64,000 nt of DNA from Sphaerotilus hippei (GCF_003201595.1 NZ_QJJS01000001.1:186001-250000); one strand, 5' to 3'. Positions 45,042 through 53,580 are shown, numbered from the stretch's first letter. Notes: generated from the sequence alone by a model not told the origin. Program-made: numbers and translations.

Positions 45042-45692
45042 TCAGAGGGAGCTGGCGGCGCGGGCGGCCTGGTCGTAGAGCGCGGCCATCGAGCGCAGCA
45101 GGCGGGCCAGCTCACCGATGTCGCGGTTGAGCTCGGTGTCGAGCGCATCGATCAGGCAGCTCTCGCGCACCTCGCGGTAGCGCAGCGCCAGCGCCTCGCC
45201 CTCGGCCGTCGGGCTGTAGTAGACCTCCTTGCCGACCTTGTCGGTCTGCACCAGGCCGGCGGTGACCAGCTTGCGCAGCGCATAGGTCACCACGTGGGTG
45301 TCCTCGAAGTTCAGCACGAAGCAGATGTCGGCGAGCTTCTTGTTGCGTGCGCGGTGGTTGACGTGGTGCAGCAGCAGCACCTCGGTCGACGTCAGGTCGC
45401 TGCGGCCGGCGGCGGCCATGCAGCGCACCACCCAGCGCGAGAAGGCGTTCCATGACACCGTCATGCCGAATTCGAGCTCCGACAGCTCGACGCTTCGGGG
45501 CGAGACCAGGTGCGACGACGAGACGAAGTGGCTGCCGTCGGCTGGTGCATCGTGCACATCGGCAGCGCGTGCCGTGCGTCGCACGCTGGTGCGCTCCGCG
45601 GGGCCCGAGCGTGCGGTCCGGCTGGTCGACGGAAGAACGGGCTCATGGGGTGAGCCTGAGTTGACGAGGGGGCGTGCGGTTTTGATGGGCAT
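45042..45692 (-). CDS. MarR-like winged-helix transcriptional regulator
   Basis: A 216-residue protein. About 75 N-terminal residues are low-complexity and charged; the DNA-binding domain follows, with [24 protein letters not shown] and [23 protein letters not shown] forming a winged helix close to the MarR group. The ATG at 45692 is preceded by GAGAAG. It sits upstream of the hydantoinase fusion on the same strand and diverges from the TRAP transporter, so it probably controls both in response to the imported substrate. The frame continues upstream to 45917 but overlaps the TRAP gene, so that extension is rejected. Confidence 0.8.
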   Translation of the reverse strand: MPIKTARPLVNSGSPHEPVLPSTSRTARSGPAERTSVRRTARAADVHDAPADGSHFVSSSHLVSPRSVELSELEFGMTVSWNAFSRWVVRCMAAAGRSDLTSTEVLLLHHVNHRARNKKLADICFVLNFEDTHVVTYALRKLVTAGLVQTDKVGKEVYYSPTAEGEALALRYREVRESCLIDALDTELNRDIGELARLLRSMAALYDQAARAASSL

Positions 45693-45862
45693 GATCTTCT
45701 CTTCGAGGAGATGACGTTTTATCGACAATTTATTGAAATGGTCTCTCCACATCAAGCAACCCCGGGGCCAGCCCGGGCTCTGGCCGGCGTGGCCGCTGCG
45801 CAGGTCTGGCACGGCCGCTGCTTGGAAGGCAGCATCCAACCCGACCTTGTGAAGGAAGCCTG
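45693..45862. promoter_or_regulatory. Divergent control region between the regulator and TRAP operons
   Basis: A 170-bp gap with a short A/T-rich core at about 45713-45740, unusual in this sequence. It contains CAAT-TT-ATTG, a small inverted repeat at 45726-45735. Both flanking operons need promoters here, and the winged-helix protein encoded next to it is the likely binder. The assignment rests on position and base composition. Confidence 0.4.
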
Positions 45863-46849
45863 ATGAAGACGATGCGTCGTTCCTGGATCCTCGCGCCGCT
45901 GGCGCTGGTGGCTGCACTGGGCGTCGCCCCGGCGCAGGCCCAGACCCGCTGGGACCTGCCCAGCGCCTACCCGCCGGCCAGCTTCCACGTCGAGAACATG
46001 ACCCAGTTCGCCAGCGACGTCGACAAGGCGAGCGCCGGCAAGCTGAAGATCACCATCCACAGCAACGCTTCCCTGTTCAAGGCACCGGAGATCAAGCGTG
46101 CCGTGCAGGGTGGCCAGGCGCAGCTCGGCGAGATCCTGATGGTCAGCTTCGCCAACGAATGGCCGGTGTACGGCGTGGACGGCCTGCCCTTCCTGGCCGA
46201 CAGCTACGACGAGGCCGCCCGCCTCTACAAGGCCCAGAAGCCCGAACTCGAGAAGAAGCTGGCCTCGCAGGGCATGATGCTGCTCTACAGCGTGCCGTGG
46301 CCGCCGCAGGGCATCTTCTCGCGCAAGCCGGTGGCCGCGACCGCCGACCTCAAGGGCACCAAGTGGCGTGCCTACAGCCCGGCGACCTCGCGCATCGGCG
46401 AGCTCGTGGGCGCCCAGCCCGTGACCGTGCAGCAGGCCGAGCTGAACCAGGCGCTGGCCACCGGGGTGGTCGACACCTTCATGACCTCCGGTGCGACCGG
46501 CTACGACGCCAAGGTCTTCGAGCAGGTCAAGCACTACACCGACACACAGGCCTGGCTGCCCAAGAACGCGCTGCTGATGAACCGGGCCGCCTACGACGCG
46601 CTCGACAAGCCGACCCAGGCCGCGCTGCTCAAGGCGGCGGCAGACGCCGAGGCACGTGGCTGGAAGCTCAGCGCGCAGAAGAACCTCGAGTACATCGAAC
46701 TGCTGAAGAAGAACGGCATGCAGGTGACGGCCCCGACGCCGCAGCTCAAGGCCGAGATGAAGAAGATCGGCGACACGATGCTGACCGAGTGGCTCGGCAA
46801 GGCCGGCCCGGAGGGCAAGAGCGTGGTCGACCATTTCACCAAGCCCTGA
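45863..46849 (+). CDS. TRAP transporter solute-binding protein (DctP family)
   Basis: A 328-residue periplasmic binding protein. The signal peptide (LVAALGVAPAQAQ) ends near residue 27, followed by TRWDLPSAYPPASFHVENMTQFASDV. The conserved arginine of DctP proteins that pairs with a carboxylate ligand appears in the KWRAYSPATSRIG region (near residue 165). AAGGAAG precedes the ATG. It is the first of three TRAP genes and diverges from the regulator/hydantoinase operon. A carboxylate such as 5-oxoproline, or a hydantoin acid, would fit both the binding-protein family and the neighbouring enzyme. Confidence 0.9.
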   Translation: MKTMRRSWILAPLALVAALGVAPAQAQTRWDLPSAYPPASFHVENMTQFASDVDKASAGKLKITIHSNASLFKAPEIKRAVQGGQAQLGEILMVSFANEWPVYGVDGLPFLADSYDEAARLYKAQKPELEKKLASQGMMLLYSVPWPPQGIFSRKPVAATADLKGTKWRAYSPATSRIGELVGAQPVTVQQAELNQALATGVVDTFMTSGATGYDAKVFEQVKHYTDTQAWLPKNALLMNRAAYDALDKPTQAALLKAAADAEARGWKLSAQKNLEYIELLKKNGMQVTAPTPQLKAEMKKIGDTMLTEWLGKAGPEGKSVVDHFTKP

Positions 46850-46867
46850 TCCCCTGAAAGGCGCACG

Positions 46868-47428
46868 ATGAGTTCCGCAACGGGCATCGCCCTTCCTGCC
46901 GCGCCTGCGCGGGGTCTCGGCCGTCGTGCGCTCGACGGCCTCTATGAAGCGTCCATGGCGCTGGCGGCGCTGGCCATGATCGGGCTGCTGCTCATGGTGC
47001 TGCTGTCGGTGCTCGGCCGGCAGGTCGGCTGGAACGTGCCGGGGATCGATGCCCACGCGGGCTACCTGATGGCCGCCTGCGGTTTCCTGGCGCTGGCCGG
47101 CACGCTCAAGCGTGGCGAGCACATCCGCGTGACGCTGCTGCTCGGGACGCTGTCGGGCACGCCGCGCCGCGCCTTCGAGATCGGCTCGCTCGGTCTGGCC
47201 GCGCTGCTGGCGGCGCTGAGCGCCTTCTACGCCGGCCGCCTGGTCTGGCAGTCCTGGCTGTTCAACGACATCTCCACCGGCAACGACGCGACCCCGCTGT
47301 GGATCCCGCAGCTGGCGATGGTCGTCGGCACGGTGGTGCTGGCGATCGCCTTCATCGACGAGTTCATCCTCGAGTGCCGCGGGCTGCGGGCCGTGCCGCA
47401 GTCGGGCGAAGCCAGCCACAACGAATGA
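46868..47428 (+). CDS. TRAP transporter small permease (DctQ family)
   Basis: A 186-residue protein with four membrane helices: about 33-53 (LAALAMIGLLLMVLLSVLGRQ), 65-85, 105-125 and 150-170. GIDAHAGYLMAACGFLALAGTLKRGEHIRV is the family-specific stretch. DctQ binds the large permease in the inner membrane. It follows the binding-protein gene by 18 bp and precedes the large permease gene by 10 bp. Confidence 0.9.
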   Translation: MSSATGIALPAAPARGLGRRALDGLYEASMALAALAMIGLLLMVLLSVLGRQVGWNVPGIDAHAGYLMAACGFLALAGTLKRGEHIRVTLLLGTLSGTPRRAFEIGSLGLAALLAALSAFYAGRLVWQSWLFNDISTGNDATPLWIPQLAMVVGTVVLAIAFIDEFILECRGLRAVPQSGEASHNE

Positions 47429-47438
47429 AGGAGTCGAG

Positions 47439-48740
47439 ATGAACGATCTGGCAATCACCTCGCTGCTGGTGCTCACGCTGTTCCTGATCCTGGGCAGCGG
47501 CGTGTGGATCGGGCTGGCCCTGTCGGGCGTGGCCTGGATGGGCATGCAGCTCTTCTCGGCCCGCCCGGCCGGCGACGCGATGGCCGTGACCATCTGGGGC
47601 GCCTCGTCGAGCTGGACGCTGACGGCGCTGCCGCTGTTCATCTGGATGGGCGAGATCCTGTTCCGCACCCGGCTGAGCTCGGACATGTTCCGCGGCCTGG
47701 CACCGTGGATGCAATCGCTGCCCGGGCGACTGCTGCACATCAACGTGGTCGGCTGCGCCATCTTCGCGGCGGTGTCCGGCTCGAGCGCGGCCACCTGCGC
47801 GACGATCGGTCGCATGTCGCTGCCGGAGCTGCGCCGCCGCGGCTATCCCGAGGCCATCGCCGTGGGCTCGCTGGCCGGTGCCGGCACGCTGGGCCTGCTG
47901 ATTCCGCCGTCGATCATCATGATCGTCTATGGCGTGGCGGCCGACGTCTCGATCGCGCAGCTGTTCATCGCCGGCATCATCCCCGGCCTCCTGCTGGCGG
48001 GGCTGTTCTCGGGCTACCTGATGCTGTGGGCGCTGCGTCATCCGGACGAGGTGCCTGCCGCCGACGTGCGCATGACCTTCCGCCAGAAGGTGGCCGAGTC
48101 GCGTCATCTGCTGCCGGTCATCGTGCTGATCGCCTCGGTGCTCGGCTCCATCTACAGCGGCATCGCCACCGCCACCGAAGCGGCCGCCGTCGGCGTGCTC
48201 GCCTCGCTGGTGCTGTCGGGGCTGCAGGGCTCGCTCGATCGGGACAGCTTCGTGGCCGCGCTGCTCGGTGGCGTGCGCACCTACTGCATGATCGCGCTGA
48301 TCCTCGCCGGCGCGGCCTTCCTCACGCTGTCGATGGGCTACATCGGCCTGCCGCGCCACCTGGCCGAGTGGATCGGCTCGCTCGGCCTGCCGCAGTGGCA
48401 GCTCATCGTCGCGCTGATGGGCTTCTTCATCGTGCTGGGCTGTTTCCTCGACGGCATCTCGATGGTGGTGCTGACGATGGGCGTGCTGCTGCCGACGATC
48501 CAGAAGGCCGGCATCGATCCGCTGTGGTTCGGCATCTTCGTGGTGCTGGTGGTCGAGATGGCGCAGATCACGCCGCCGGTGGGCTTCAACCTGTTCGTGC
48601 TGCAGGGCATGACCGGGCGCGAGGTCGGCTGGATCGCCCGCGTGACGCTGCCGTTCTTCTTCGTGATGGTGCTGGCCGTGGCCCTGATCTGGCTGGTGCC
48701 CGAACTGGTCACCTGGCTGCCCATGCGCATGCGCGGCTGA
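47439..48740 (+). CDS. TRAP transporter large permease (DctM family)
   Basis: A 433-residue transport subunit with about twelve hydrophobic segments. Family marks are the SGSSAATCATIGRMSLPELRR-type segment near residue 120, GTLGLLIPPSIIMIVYGVAADVSI near 150 and the C-terminal ITPPVGFNLFVLQGMTG. It uses the sodium or proton gradient to drive import with DctQ and DctP. GGAG lies just before the ATG. A strong hairpin terminator follows the stop. Confidence 0.93.
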   Translation: MNDLAITSLLVLTLFLILGSGVWIGLALSGVAWMGMQLFSARPAGDAMAVTIWGASSSWTLTALPLFIWMGEILFRTRLSSDMFRGLAPWMQSLPGRLLHINVVGCAIFAAVSGSSAATCATIGRMSLPELRRRGYPEAIAVGSLAGAGTLGLLIPPSIIMIVYGVAADVSIAQLFIAGIIPGLLLAGLFSGYLMLWALRHPDEVPAADVRMTFRQKVAESRHLLPVIVLIASVLGSIYSGIATATEAAAVGVLASLVLSGLQGSLDRDSFVAALLGGVRTYCMIALILAGAAFLTLSMGYIGLPRHLAEWIGSLGLPQWQLIVALMGFFIVLGCFLDGISMVVLTMGVLLPTIQKAGIDPLWFGIFVVLVVEMAQITPPVGFNLFVLQGMTGREVGWIARVTLPFFFVMVLAVALIWLVPELVTWLPMRMRG

Positions 48741-48746
48741 GGCGGA

Positions 48747-48776
48747 CGAAAAAAAGCCCGGCAGGGGCCGGGCTTT
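48747..48776. terminator. Bidirectional intrinsic terminator
   Basis: A 10-bp perfect stem, AAAGCCCGGC at 48753-48762 and GCCGGGCTTT at 48767-48776, with a four-base AGGG loop and an A-run on its left side. It lies between the convergent ends of the TRAP operon (stop at 48740) and the phasin gene (stop at 48822). The T-tract is on the minus-strand side, so it should work best for the phasin transcript, with weaker action on the plus strand. Confidence 0.85.
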
Positions 48777-48821
48777 CGAGGCACGGCGGGCGCCGTGCCG
48801 AGCGGACGGGCCGCTCGGGAC

Positions 48822-49403
48822 TCAGCTGGCGCGCTTGGTGGCGGCGGCAGCGGTCTTCTTGACGGCGTCCGCAGCGGCCTTGGCCGAGGTCTCGGCGTTG
48901 GCGGCCAGGGTCTTGAAGTTGGCTTCGGCGGTGGTGGCGGCCTGCTTGGCGGCCTTCTGCACGCTCTCGAAGGCCGTGCTGGCGTTGGCCATGGCGGTCT
49001 TCATCATGGCGGTGGCGCTTTCGCTGCCGGCCGGGGCGTTCTTGACGGCGTCGTCCATCAGGGTCTTGAACTGGGCCTGCACGTTCTGGATCTGCGTCTC
49101 GGCCAGCTTGGTGACTTCAGCTTGCGTCGAGGCGGCGATGTCGGCGACCTGGCGGCCATAGGCCAGCGCCTTTTCCTGTGCCGGCTGGATCAGGCTGGCC
49201 TGCAGGTCCAGCAGGCCCTTGGCGTCCTTCACGCCCATGGCGGCCTTGGCCTTCTCGGCGGTGTCTTCCAGCGTCGAGCGGGCGGCCTGCAGGTTCAGTT
49301 CGACCAGGGCTTCGAAGCCCTTGAAGGTCTGCTGGGTCAGCGCGACCAGGGATTCGAGCTGGGCCTTGTTGGCGGCGGCGAGTTGTTCAGGGGTCAGGGA
49401 CAT
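48822..49403 (-). CDS. phaP: Phasin (polyhydroxyalkanoate granule protein)
   Basis: A 193-residue phasin family protein. It starts MSLTPEQLAAANKAQLESL and has the amphipathic FKGFEALVELNLQAARSTLEDT pattern of betaproteobacterial PhaP, followed by long Ala/Lys-rich helices and a basic tail (KKTAAAATKRAS). Phasins coat polyhydroxybutyrate granules in the cytoplasm. The ATG at 49403 has GGAG upstream. A clear promoter with two matching palindromes lies upstream (49453-49524), pointing to PhaR-type repression. A terminator follows the gene. Confidence 0.93.
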   Translation of the reverse strand: MSLTPEQLAAANKAQLESLVALTQQTFKGFEALVELNLQAARSTLEDTAEKAKAAMGVKDAKGLLDLQASLIQPAQEKALAYGRQVADIAASTQAEVTKLAETQIQNVQAQFKTLMDDAVKNAPAGSESATAMMKTAMANASTAFESVQKAAKQAATTAEANFKTLAANAETSAKAAADAVKKTAAAATKRAS

Positions 49404-49452
49404 GTGGAGCTCCGGTTGGATGGTGTTGACAGCGTGATTCGGGCGGTGCTTT

Positions 49453-49467
49453 TGTTGCACTGCAGCA
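49453..49467. promoter_or_regulatory. Proximal operator-like palindrome of phaP
   Basis: TGTTGCA-C-TGCAGCA, an imperfect palindrome that shares 14 of 15 bases with the distal site at 49510-49524. It covers the predicted transcription start, where a bound repressor would block initiation. The TGC/GCA character fits sites reported for the phasin repressor PhaR, but PhaR is not encoded in this window. Confidence 0.6.
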
Positions 49468-49474
49468 TGACTTC

Positions 49475-49502
49475 AGTATAGGGGCGTACCAGCGCTTTGC
49501 AA
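49475..49502 (-). promoter_or_regulatory. Promoter of the phasin gene
   Basis: On the minus strand TTGCAA (49502-49497) is followed by a 16-base spacer and TATACT (49480-49475), five of six to the -10 consensus. Transcription should start near 49468, giving a leader of about 65 bases before the ATG at 49403. The start point falls at the edge of the proximal palindrome. Confidence 0.65.
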
Positions 49503-49509
49503 GGGTGCA

Positions 49510-49524
49510 TGCTGCACTGCAGCA
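49510..49524. promoter_or_regulatory. Distal operator-like palindrome of phaP
   Basis: TGCTGCA-C-TGCAGCA, a perfect palindrome around one central base, 57 bp from its twin and just upstream of the predicted -35 element. Two sites flanking one promoter is the layout described for PhaR control of phaP in Ralstonia. The 3' end of the helicase gene (49529) begins only a few bases beyond. Confidence 0.6.
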
Positions 49525-49528
49525 AAGT

Positions 49529-51247
49529 CTAGGGGCGACACTCTATTTCGCGGCCCTGCGCCGCGGCCTCGAGCGCCGCCGCGACGCGTTCGATCCAGGG
49601 GGAGTGGCCGTGCGCGGAAAGCACCAGCGTGTCCGTGCAGCGGGTCAGCGCCATGCCCAGCACCCGCAGGGTGTCGTCGGGGGTGTCGTCCTGCTGCGCC
49701 AGCGCCTGCAGGCCGGCGACCAGGACCAGGCCGGCTTCCAGGCCGCGTGCGGCGGCCATCGTCATCAGCTTCAGGCTGGGCGCGTTCCAGTCGAACTGGC
49801 GCCAGCCGGGCGAGGCCATCGACTGCACCGCCACGCCCCGCTGCTGCAGCGCGTGTTCGATCGGGCGCATCAGGTAAGGCGCGCGGCACAGCACCAGCAT
49901 GTCCTGCACGGGCCGGCCGGCCTCGCGGGCGGCCAGCACCCGTGCGGCGATCAGCTCGGCCTCGTGGGTGCCGTGGCGGGCGAGCATCAGCTCGGGCACG
50001 GGCACGGGCACGGGCACGCCAGTGACGATCGGCCGGGGGGCGCCGGTCAGCTGCCGCAGCAGCGCCTGCACCCCGGCGGGGCTGCGCAGCGGGCGCTCGA
50101 GCGTGAGCGCCTCGGCCTGGCTGCGCAGGTCGCTGTCGTCGAGCAGCCCGCGGCGACGCCGGCGCAGCGTCGCCGGCAGGGTCTGCGCCTCGTCGCAGAA
50201 CAGCAGCAGGTGCGGGCGCGACGGCTCGGTCAGCCGCGCGACGGTGCGCAGCCAGGCGGGCTCGAAGTCCTGGGCCTCGTCGATCAGCACGGCCGCGTGG
50301 CGGCCCGAAGGCATGCGGCCCGATTCGAGCGCCCGCTCGACCGTGCGGGCCAGCGCGGCGAAATACTCGTCGCCATGGGCGGTGGCGGGCACGTCGAGCC
50401 GGTGCTGGCGCACCATGTCCTGGCACCAGTCGTGGAAGGTGCGCACCACGAGACCGGCTGCCGCCGGTGTCGTGCCCAGCAGCAGGCTCAGGCGGTCGGC
50501 CAGGAAACGGTTCAGGCACAGCACGAGCACCGGCGACCCGGCCGTGGCGGCGAGCTGCCGTGCACGGGCCAGCAGCAGGCGGGTCTTGCCCGAGCCGGCC
50601 GGCCCGTGCACGAGCCGCACGCCGTCGTCGAGCCGGTGCAGGATCGCCTCCAGCGCCCCGTCCAGCGTGCGCGGCGAGGCGGGCGGGCCGTCCAGTCGAT
50701 GCGTCGGGAACAGGTGGCCCCGCAGGCGGTCCAGGCCGTCGGCGTCGAGCGTGTGCGGATAGTGCACGGTGTAGAGGCCGTGCAGCCGGCGCTCGAAGGT
50801 GCGGGGCTCGAGTTCCGGTGCCAGGTCGTCGGCGTGCAGCAGGCGGTGCGGTGCGCAGCCGGGGAGCGGGGGCGTGGTGTCGTGGCCCCGAGGGCGCGGG
50901 CCGGGCATCACCAGGCCCCAGCCGCAGGGCGAGCGCAGCCGGCCGGCGAAGTGGCCGTCGGCGTGCACCAGCCGCGCATCGCCGGCCATCTGGCCGACCA
51001 GGGTCTGCAGCTGTTCGCGCACGATCGGTGGCCGGTCGGCCCCGGGCGCCATCACCTGCAGCAGCAGCACGCCCCAGCGCGGGCTGAGCACGACCAGGTC
51101 GACCGGCTGCGCCGCCTCGCCCACGGGCAGGTGGTGCCAGATCAGGTGCTGGTCATCGAGGCAGCGTCGAAGCTGGTGAAGGACGGGGCGCTCCTCGGCA
51201 CGGCAGCGTGCCTCGAGGCGCTCGAATCCTTGCGGAAACTGGGCCAT
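49529..51247 (-). CDS. UvrD/Rep-like helicase with NERD-like N-terminal domain
   Basis: A 572-residue superfamily I helicase-like protein. Residues about 12-130 resemble the NERD nuclease-related domain (PVDLVVLSPRWGVLLLQV), but the usual acidic E-x-K end of that motif is not seen, so nuclease activity is doubtful. Walker A GPAGSGKTR is near residue 218 and Walker B VLIDEAQD near 320; later parts match the UvrD C-terminal region (LMTMAAARGLEAGLV). A repeat of four GGGCAC units (49993-50016) encodes a Val-Pro run. The ATG at 51247 was chosen over one 12 codons earlier. Its role in DNA repair or defence is unknown. Confidence 0.8.
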   Translation of the reverse strand: MAQFPQGFERLEARCRAEERPVLHQLRRCLDDQHLIWHHLPVGEAAQPVDLVVLSPRWGVLLLQVMAPGADRPPIVREQLQTLVGQMAGDARLVHADGHFAGRLRSPCGWGLVMPGPRPRGHDTTPPLPGCAPHRLLHADDLAPELEPRTFERRLHGLYTVHYPHTLDADGLDRLRGHLFPTHRLDGPPASPRTLDGALEAILHRLDDGVRLVHGPAGSGKTRLLLARARQLAATAGSPVLVLCLNRFLADRLSLLLGTTPAAAGLVVRTFHDWCQDMVRQHRLDVPATAHGDEYFAALARTVERALESGRMPSGRHAAVLIDEAQDFEPAWLRTVARLTEPSRPHLLLFCDEAQTLPATLRRRRRGLLDDSDLRSQAEALTLERPLRSPAGVQALLRQLTGAPRPIVTGVPVPVPVPELMLARHGTHEAELIAARVLAAREAGRPVQDMLVLCRAPYLMRPIEHALQQRGVAVQSMASPGWRQFDWNAPSLKLMTMAAARGLEAGLVLVAGLQALAQQDDTPDDTLRVLGMALTRCTDTLVLSAHGHSPWIERVAAALEAAAQGREIECRP

Positions 51248-51347
51248 GGCTGATCGTTTTCCCCGTGCCGGACGGGCCGGCACGGTCCCGCAGGGCGGGA
51301 CAAAAATGAAAAAACGTTCACCTTACCACCGGAACCACCCGGCCCGG

Positions 51348-51692
51348 TCAGCGGGTGTCGGCGGGCCGCAGCGGCGCACGCGCCTGGGCGATGGCCTGCA
51401 GCGCCGCATGTTCGCTGCGCAGCGAGTCCTCGAGCGGCGAGCGGCACAGCCCGGCATGGGCGTAGTGCAGGTTCTCGTAGAGCTCGGCCGTGGCCGGGTG
51501 GGTGTCGAGCACCACCTGCAGCACGGGGCCGGGTTCGGCGGTTTCCAGGGCCTTGCCCAGGCGCTGCATCAGCAGCCGGTACTGGTCGATGCCGGCGCCG
51601 GTCGGGTCACGATCCAGGCGCTCGAACAACTGGGCGAGCGAGATCAGGTTCTGCATCCTGGCACTGGGGCGCAGGGTCTTGGCGGTCGACAT
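51348..51692 (-). CDS. Small conserved protein of unknown function
   Basis: A 114-residue, mostly helical soluble protein without a recognised motif. The N-terminal half (ARMQNLISLAQLFERLDRDPTGAGIDQYRLLMQRLGKALE) is predicted helical, with aromatic and acidic residues later (TAELYENLHYAHAGLC). GGAG lies about eight bases before the ATG at 51692 and codon use matches neighbouring genes, so it is likely real. It lies between the helicase gene and the divergent trhO gene. Confidence 0.65.
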   Translation of the reverse strand: MSTAKTLRPSARMQNLISLAQLFERLDRDPTGAGIDQYRLLMQRLGKALETAEPGPVLQVVLDTHPATAELYENLHYAHAGLCRSPLEDSLRSEHAALQAIAQARAPLRPADTR

Positions 51693-51791
51693 GGATGAAT
51701 GCTCCTTGATACAGCCTTGTGCATCTGTCACACGATCGGATGTCGGGGTGGGGCTCCCGACTTCAAGAGCGCGGGCGGCGAGAATCGGGGC

Positions 51792-52622
51792 ATGACCGAC
51801 ACCCTGCTGCACAGCTCGTTCTACCGATTTGTCCCGTTGACCGATCCCTCTGCCGTGGTGAGCACGCTGCGCGAGCGCAGCGCGGGGGTGCTGGGCAGCA
51901 TCATCGTCGCGGCGGAGGGCCTCAGCGGGGTCGTTGCCGGGACACCGGCGGCGGTCGAGGCCTTCGAGCAGATGCTGCTCCATGATCCTGTTTTCGGCGG
52001 GGCGCTGGCCGGCTTGAGCTTCAAGCGCAGTCGCTGCGTGACCCCGCCGTTCGCCCGGCTGGCGGTGCACCTCAAGCCGGAGCTGGTCGCCTACGGCCAG
52101 CCGGGGGTCAGCGGTGCGCCCGACGCGGCCACCCACCTGAGTCCGGCGCAGTGGCGCGAGCTGCTGGCCCGTGACGACGTGGTGCTGATCGACAACCGCA
52201 ACAGCTTCGAGTTCCGGCTGGGGCATTTCCGCGGCGCGGTCGACCCCGGGGTCGACAACTTCCGCGACTTCGCCGCCTGGCTGCACGAGCAGATGCCGGA
52301 CTGGCAGGCGCAGGGCCGCACGGTGGCGATGTACTGCACCGGTGGCATCCGCTGCGAGAAGATCGGCCCCTGGCTGCGCGAGCGTGGCCTGCCGCTGCTG
52401 CAGCTCGACGGCGGCATCCTCAACTACCTGCAGAGCCTGCCCGATGCCGAGCGGGAGTGGCAGGGCGAGTGTTTCGTGTTCGACAACCGCATCGCGCTGG
52501 ATGCCCGCCTGCAGGAGACGGCGACCACCGCCGAGCAGGTCTACGACCCGGCGCGGCCCGACGAGGCCTGGCGCCTGGAGCGCGCCCGCCGGCTCGACGA
52601 CAGCGTGGCCGCGCGCGACTGA
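51792..52622 (+). CDS. trhO: Rhodanese-like tRNA uridine hydroxylase TrhO
   Basis: A 276-residue protein of the TrhO (YceA) family. The N-terminal domain (HSSFYRFVPLTDP ... IIVAAEGLSGVVAG) is an acylphosphatase-like fold and the middle is a rhodanese domain with DNRNSFEFRLGHFRGA and active-site cysteine in MYCTGGIRCEK near residue 181. TrhO proteins hydroxylate U34 of certain tRNAs with oxygen. The ATG at 51792 gives the family start; the frame is open to 51699. The pseudouridine synthase gene follows within 8 bp, so two tRNA/rRNA uridine modifiers are paired. Confidence 0.9.
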   Translation: MTDTLLHSSFYRFVPLTDPSAVVSTLRERSAGVLGSIIVAAEGLSGVVAGTPAAVEAFEQMLLHDPVFGGALAGLSFKRSRCVTPPFARLAVHLKPELVAYGQPGVSGAPDAATHLSPAQWRELLARDDVVLIDNRNSFEFRLGHFRGAVDPGVDNFRDFAAWLHEQMPDWQAQGRTVAMYCTGGIRCEKIGPWLRERGLPLLQLDGGILNYLQSLPDAEREWQGECFVFDNRIALDARLQETATTAEQVYDPARPDEAWRLERARRLDDSVAARD

Positions 52623-52629
52623 GCCGCCG

Positions 52630-53562
52630 ATGGCCCGCCCGCGTCCTGCCTGGAGTCCGCCGATGCGCGACGGTGTCGGCGCCAGCCGGGTGTCGGTGCC
52701 CGCGGGCAGCTGGCCCGACCTGGCCAGCTTCCTGGCCGAGCGGCTCGACGCGGTCAGCCTCGATGGCTGGCGCCAGCGCCTGGCGCGCGGCGACGTGCTC
52801 GATGCCGACGGCCGGCCCCTGCCGGCCGATGCGCCGTGCCGGGCACACCAGACGCTCTGGTACTGGCGCCAGCTCGACGCGCCCGAGCCGCTCATCCCCT
52901 TCGAGCACGAACTGCTGCACCACGATGCCCGCCTGCTGGCCGTCGACAAGCCGCATTTCCTGCCGATGACCCCCAAGGGCCGCCATCTGCAGCAGACCCT
53001 GCTGGTGCGGCTCAAGCGCCAGCTCGGCCTGGAGACGCTGGTGCCCATCCACCGCCTCGACCGCGAGACCGCGGGCGTGGTGCTGTTCTCGGTCGACCCG
53101 GCCACCCGCCCGGCCTACCAGGCGCTGTTCCGCGAGCGCCAGGTGGTCAAGGTCTACGAGGCGATCGCGCCCTGGCGGGCCGACCTGCCGCTGCCGCTCG
53201 AGCGCAGCAGCCGCCTCGAGCAGCGCACCGACGCCTTCATGCAGATGCAGGAGCTGCCCGGCGAGCCCAACGCCCACACCCGCATCGAGCTGATCGAGCG
53301 CCTGGGCGGCGAGCCCGACCGGGCCCGGTACCGCCTGTGGCCGCACACCGGCCGCAAGCACCAGCTGCGGGCCCAGCTCAGTGCGCTGGGCCTGCCCATC
53401 GAGGGCGACCGCATCTACCCGCAGCTGCAGCCCGAGCCATCACCGTCGGCCGAGCCCGACTGGTCCGGACCGCTGCAGCTGCTGGCGCGTGCCATCGAGT
53501 TCACCGACCCGGTCAGCGGCGAGCGGCGGCGGTTCGAGAGCCGGCGCACGCTGTCCCCCTGA
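52630..53562 (+). CDS. RluA-family pseudouridine synthase
   Basis: A 310-residue pseudouridine synthase. The catalytic aspartate is in HRLDRETAGV (near residue 143), LLAVDKPHFLPM is the conserved substrate-loop segment, and RLWPHTGRKHQLRAQLSALG is the C-terminal RluA motif. It turns uridine to pseudouridine in rRNA or tRNA; the target base is not decided. The ATG at 52630 lies 8 bp after the trhO stop, suggesting co-transcription. An ATG at residue 12 is also possible. Confidence 0.9.
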   Translation: MARPRPAWSPPMRDGVGASRVSVPAGSWPDLASFLAERLDAVSLDGWRQRLARGDVLDADGRPLPADAPCRAHQTLWYWRQLDAPEPLIPFEHELLHHDARLLAVDKPHFLPMTPKGRHLQQTLLVRLKRQLGLETLVPIHRLDRETAGVVLFSVDPATRPAYQALFRERQVVKVYEAIAPWRADLPLPLERSSRLEQRTDAFMQMQELPGEPNAHTRIELIERLGGEPDRARYRLWPHTGRKHQLRAQLSALGLPIEGDRIYPQLQPEPSPSAEPDWSGPLQLLARAIEFTDPVSGERRRFESRRTLSP

Positions 53563-53580
53563 GCCGGGGCGGGTGCCAGA

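Noticed and set aside
45693-45917. Longer start of the winged-helix regulator
   Set aside because: It would overlap the TRAP binding-protein gene and its control region; the ATG at 45692 has a ribosome site.
49993-50016. Regulatory or mobile repeat (GGGCAC x 4)
   Set aside because: It lies in frame within the helicase gene and encodes a Val-Pro run; there is no sign of mobility.
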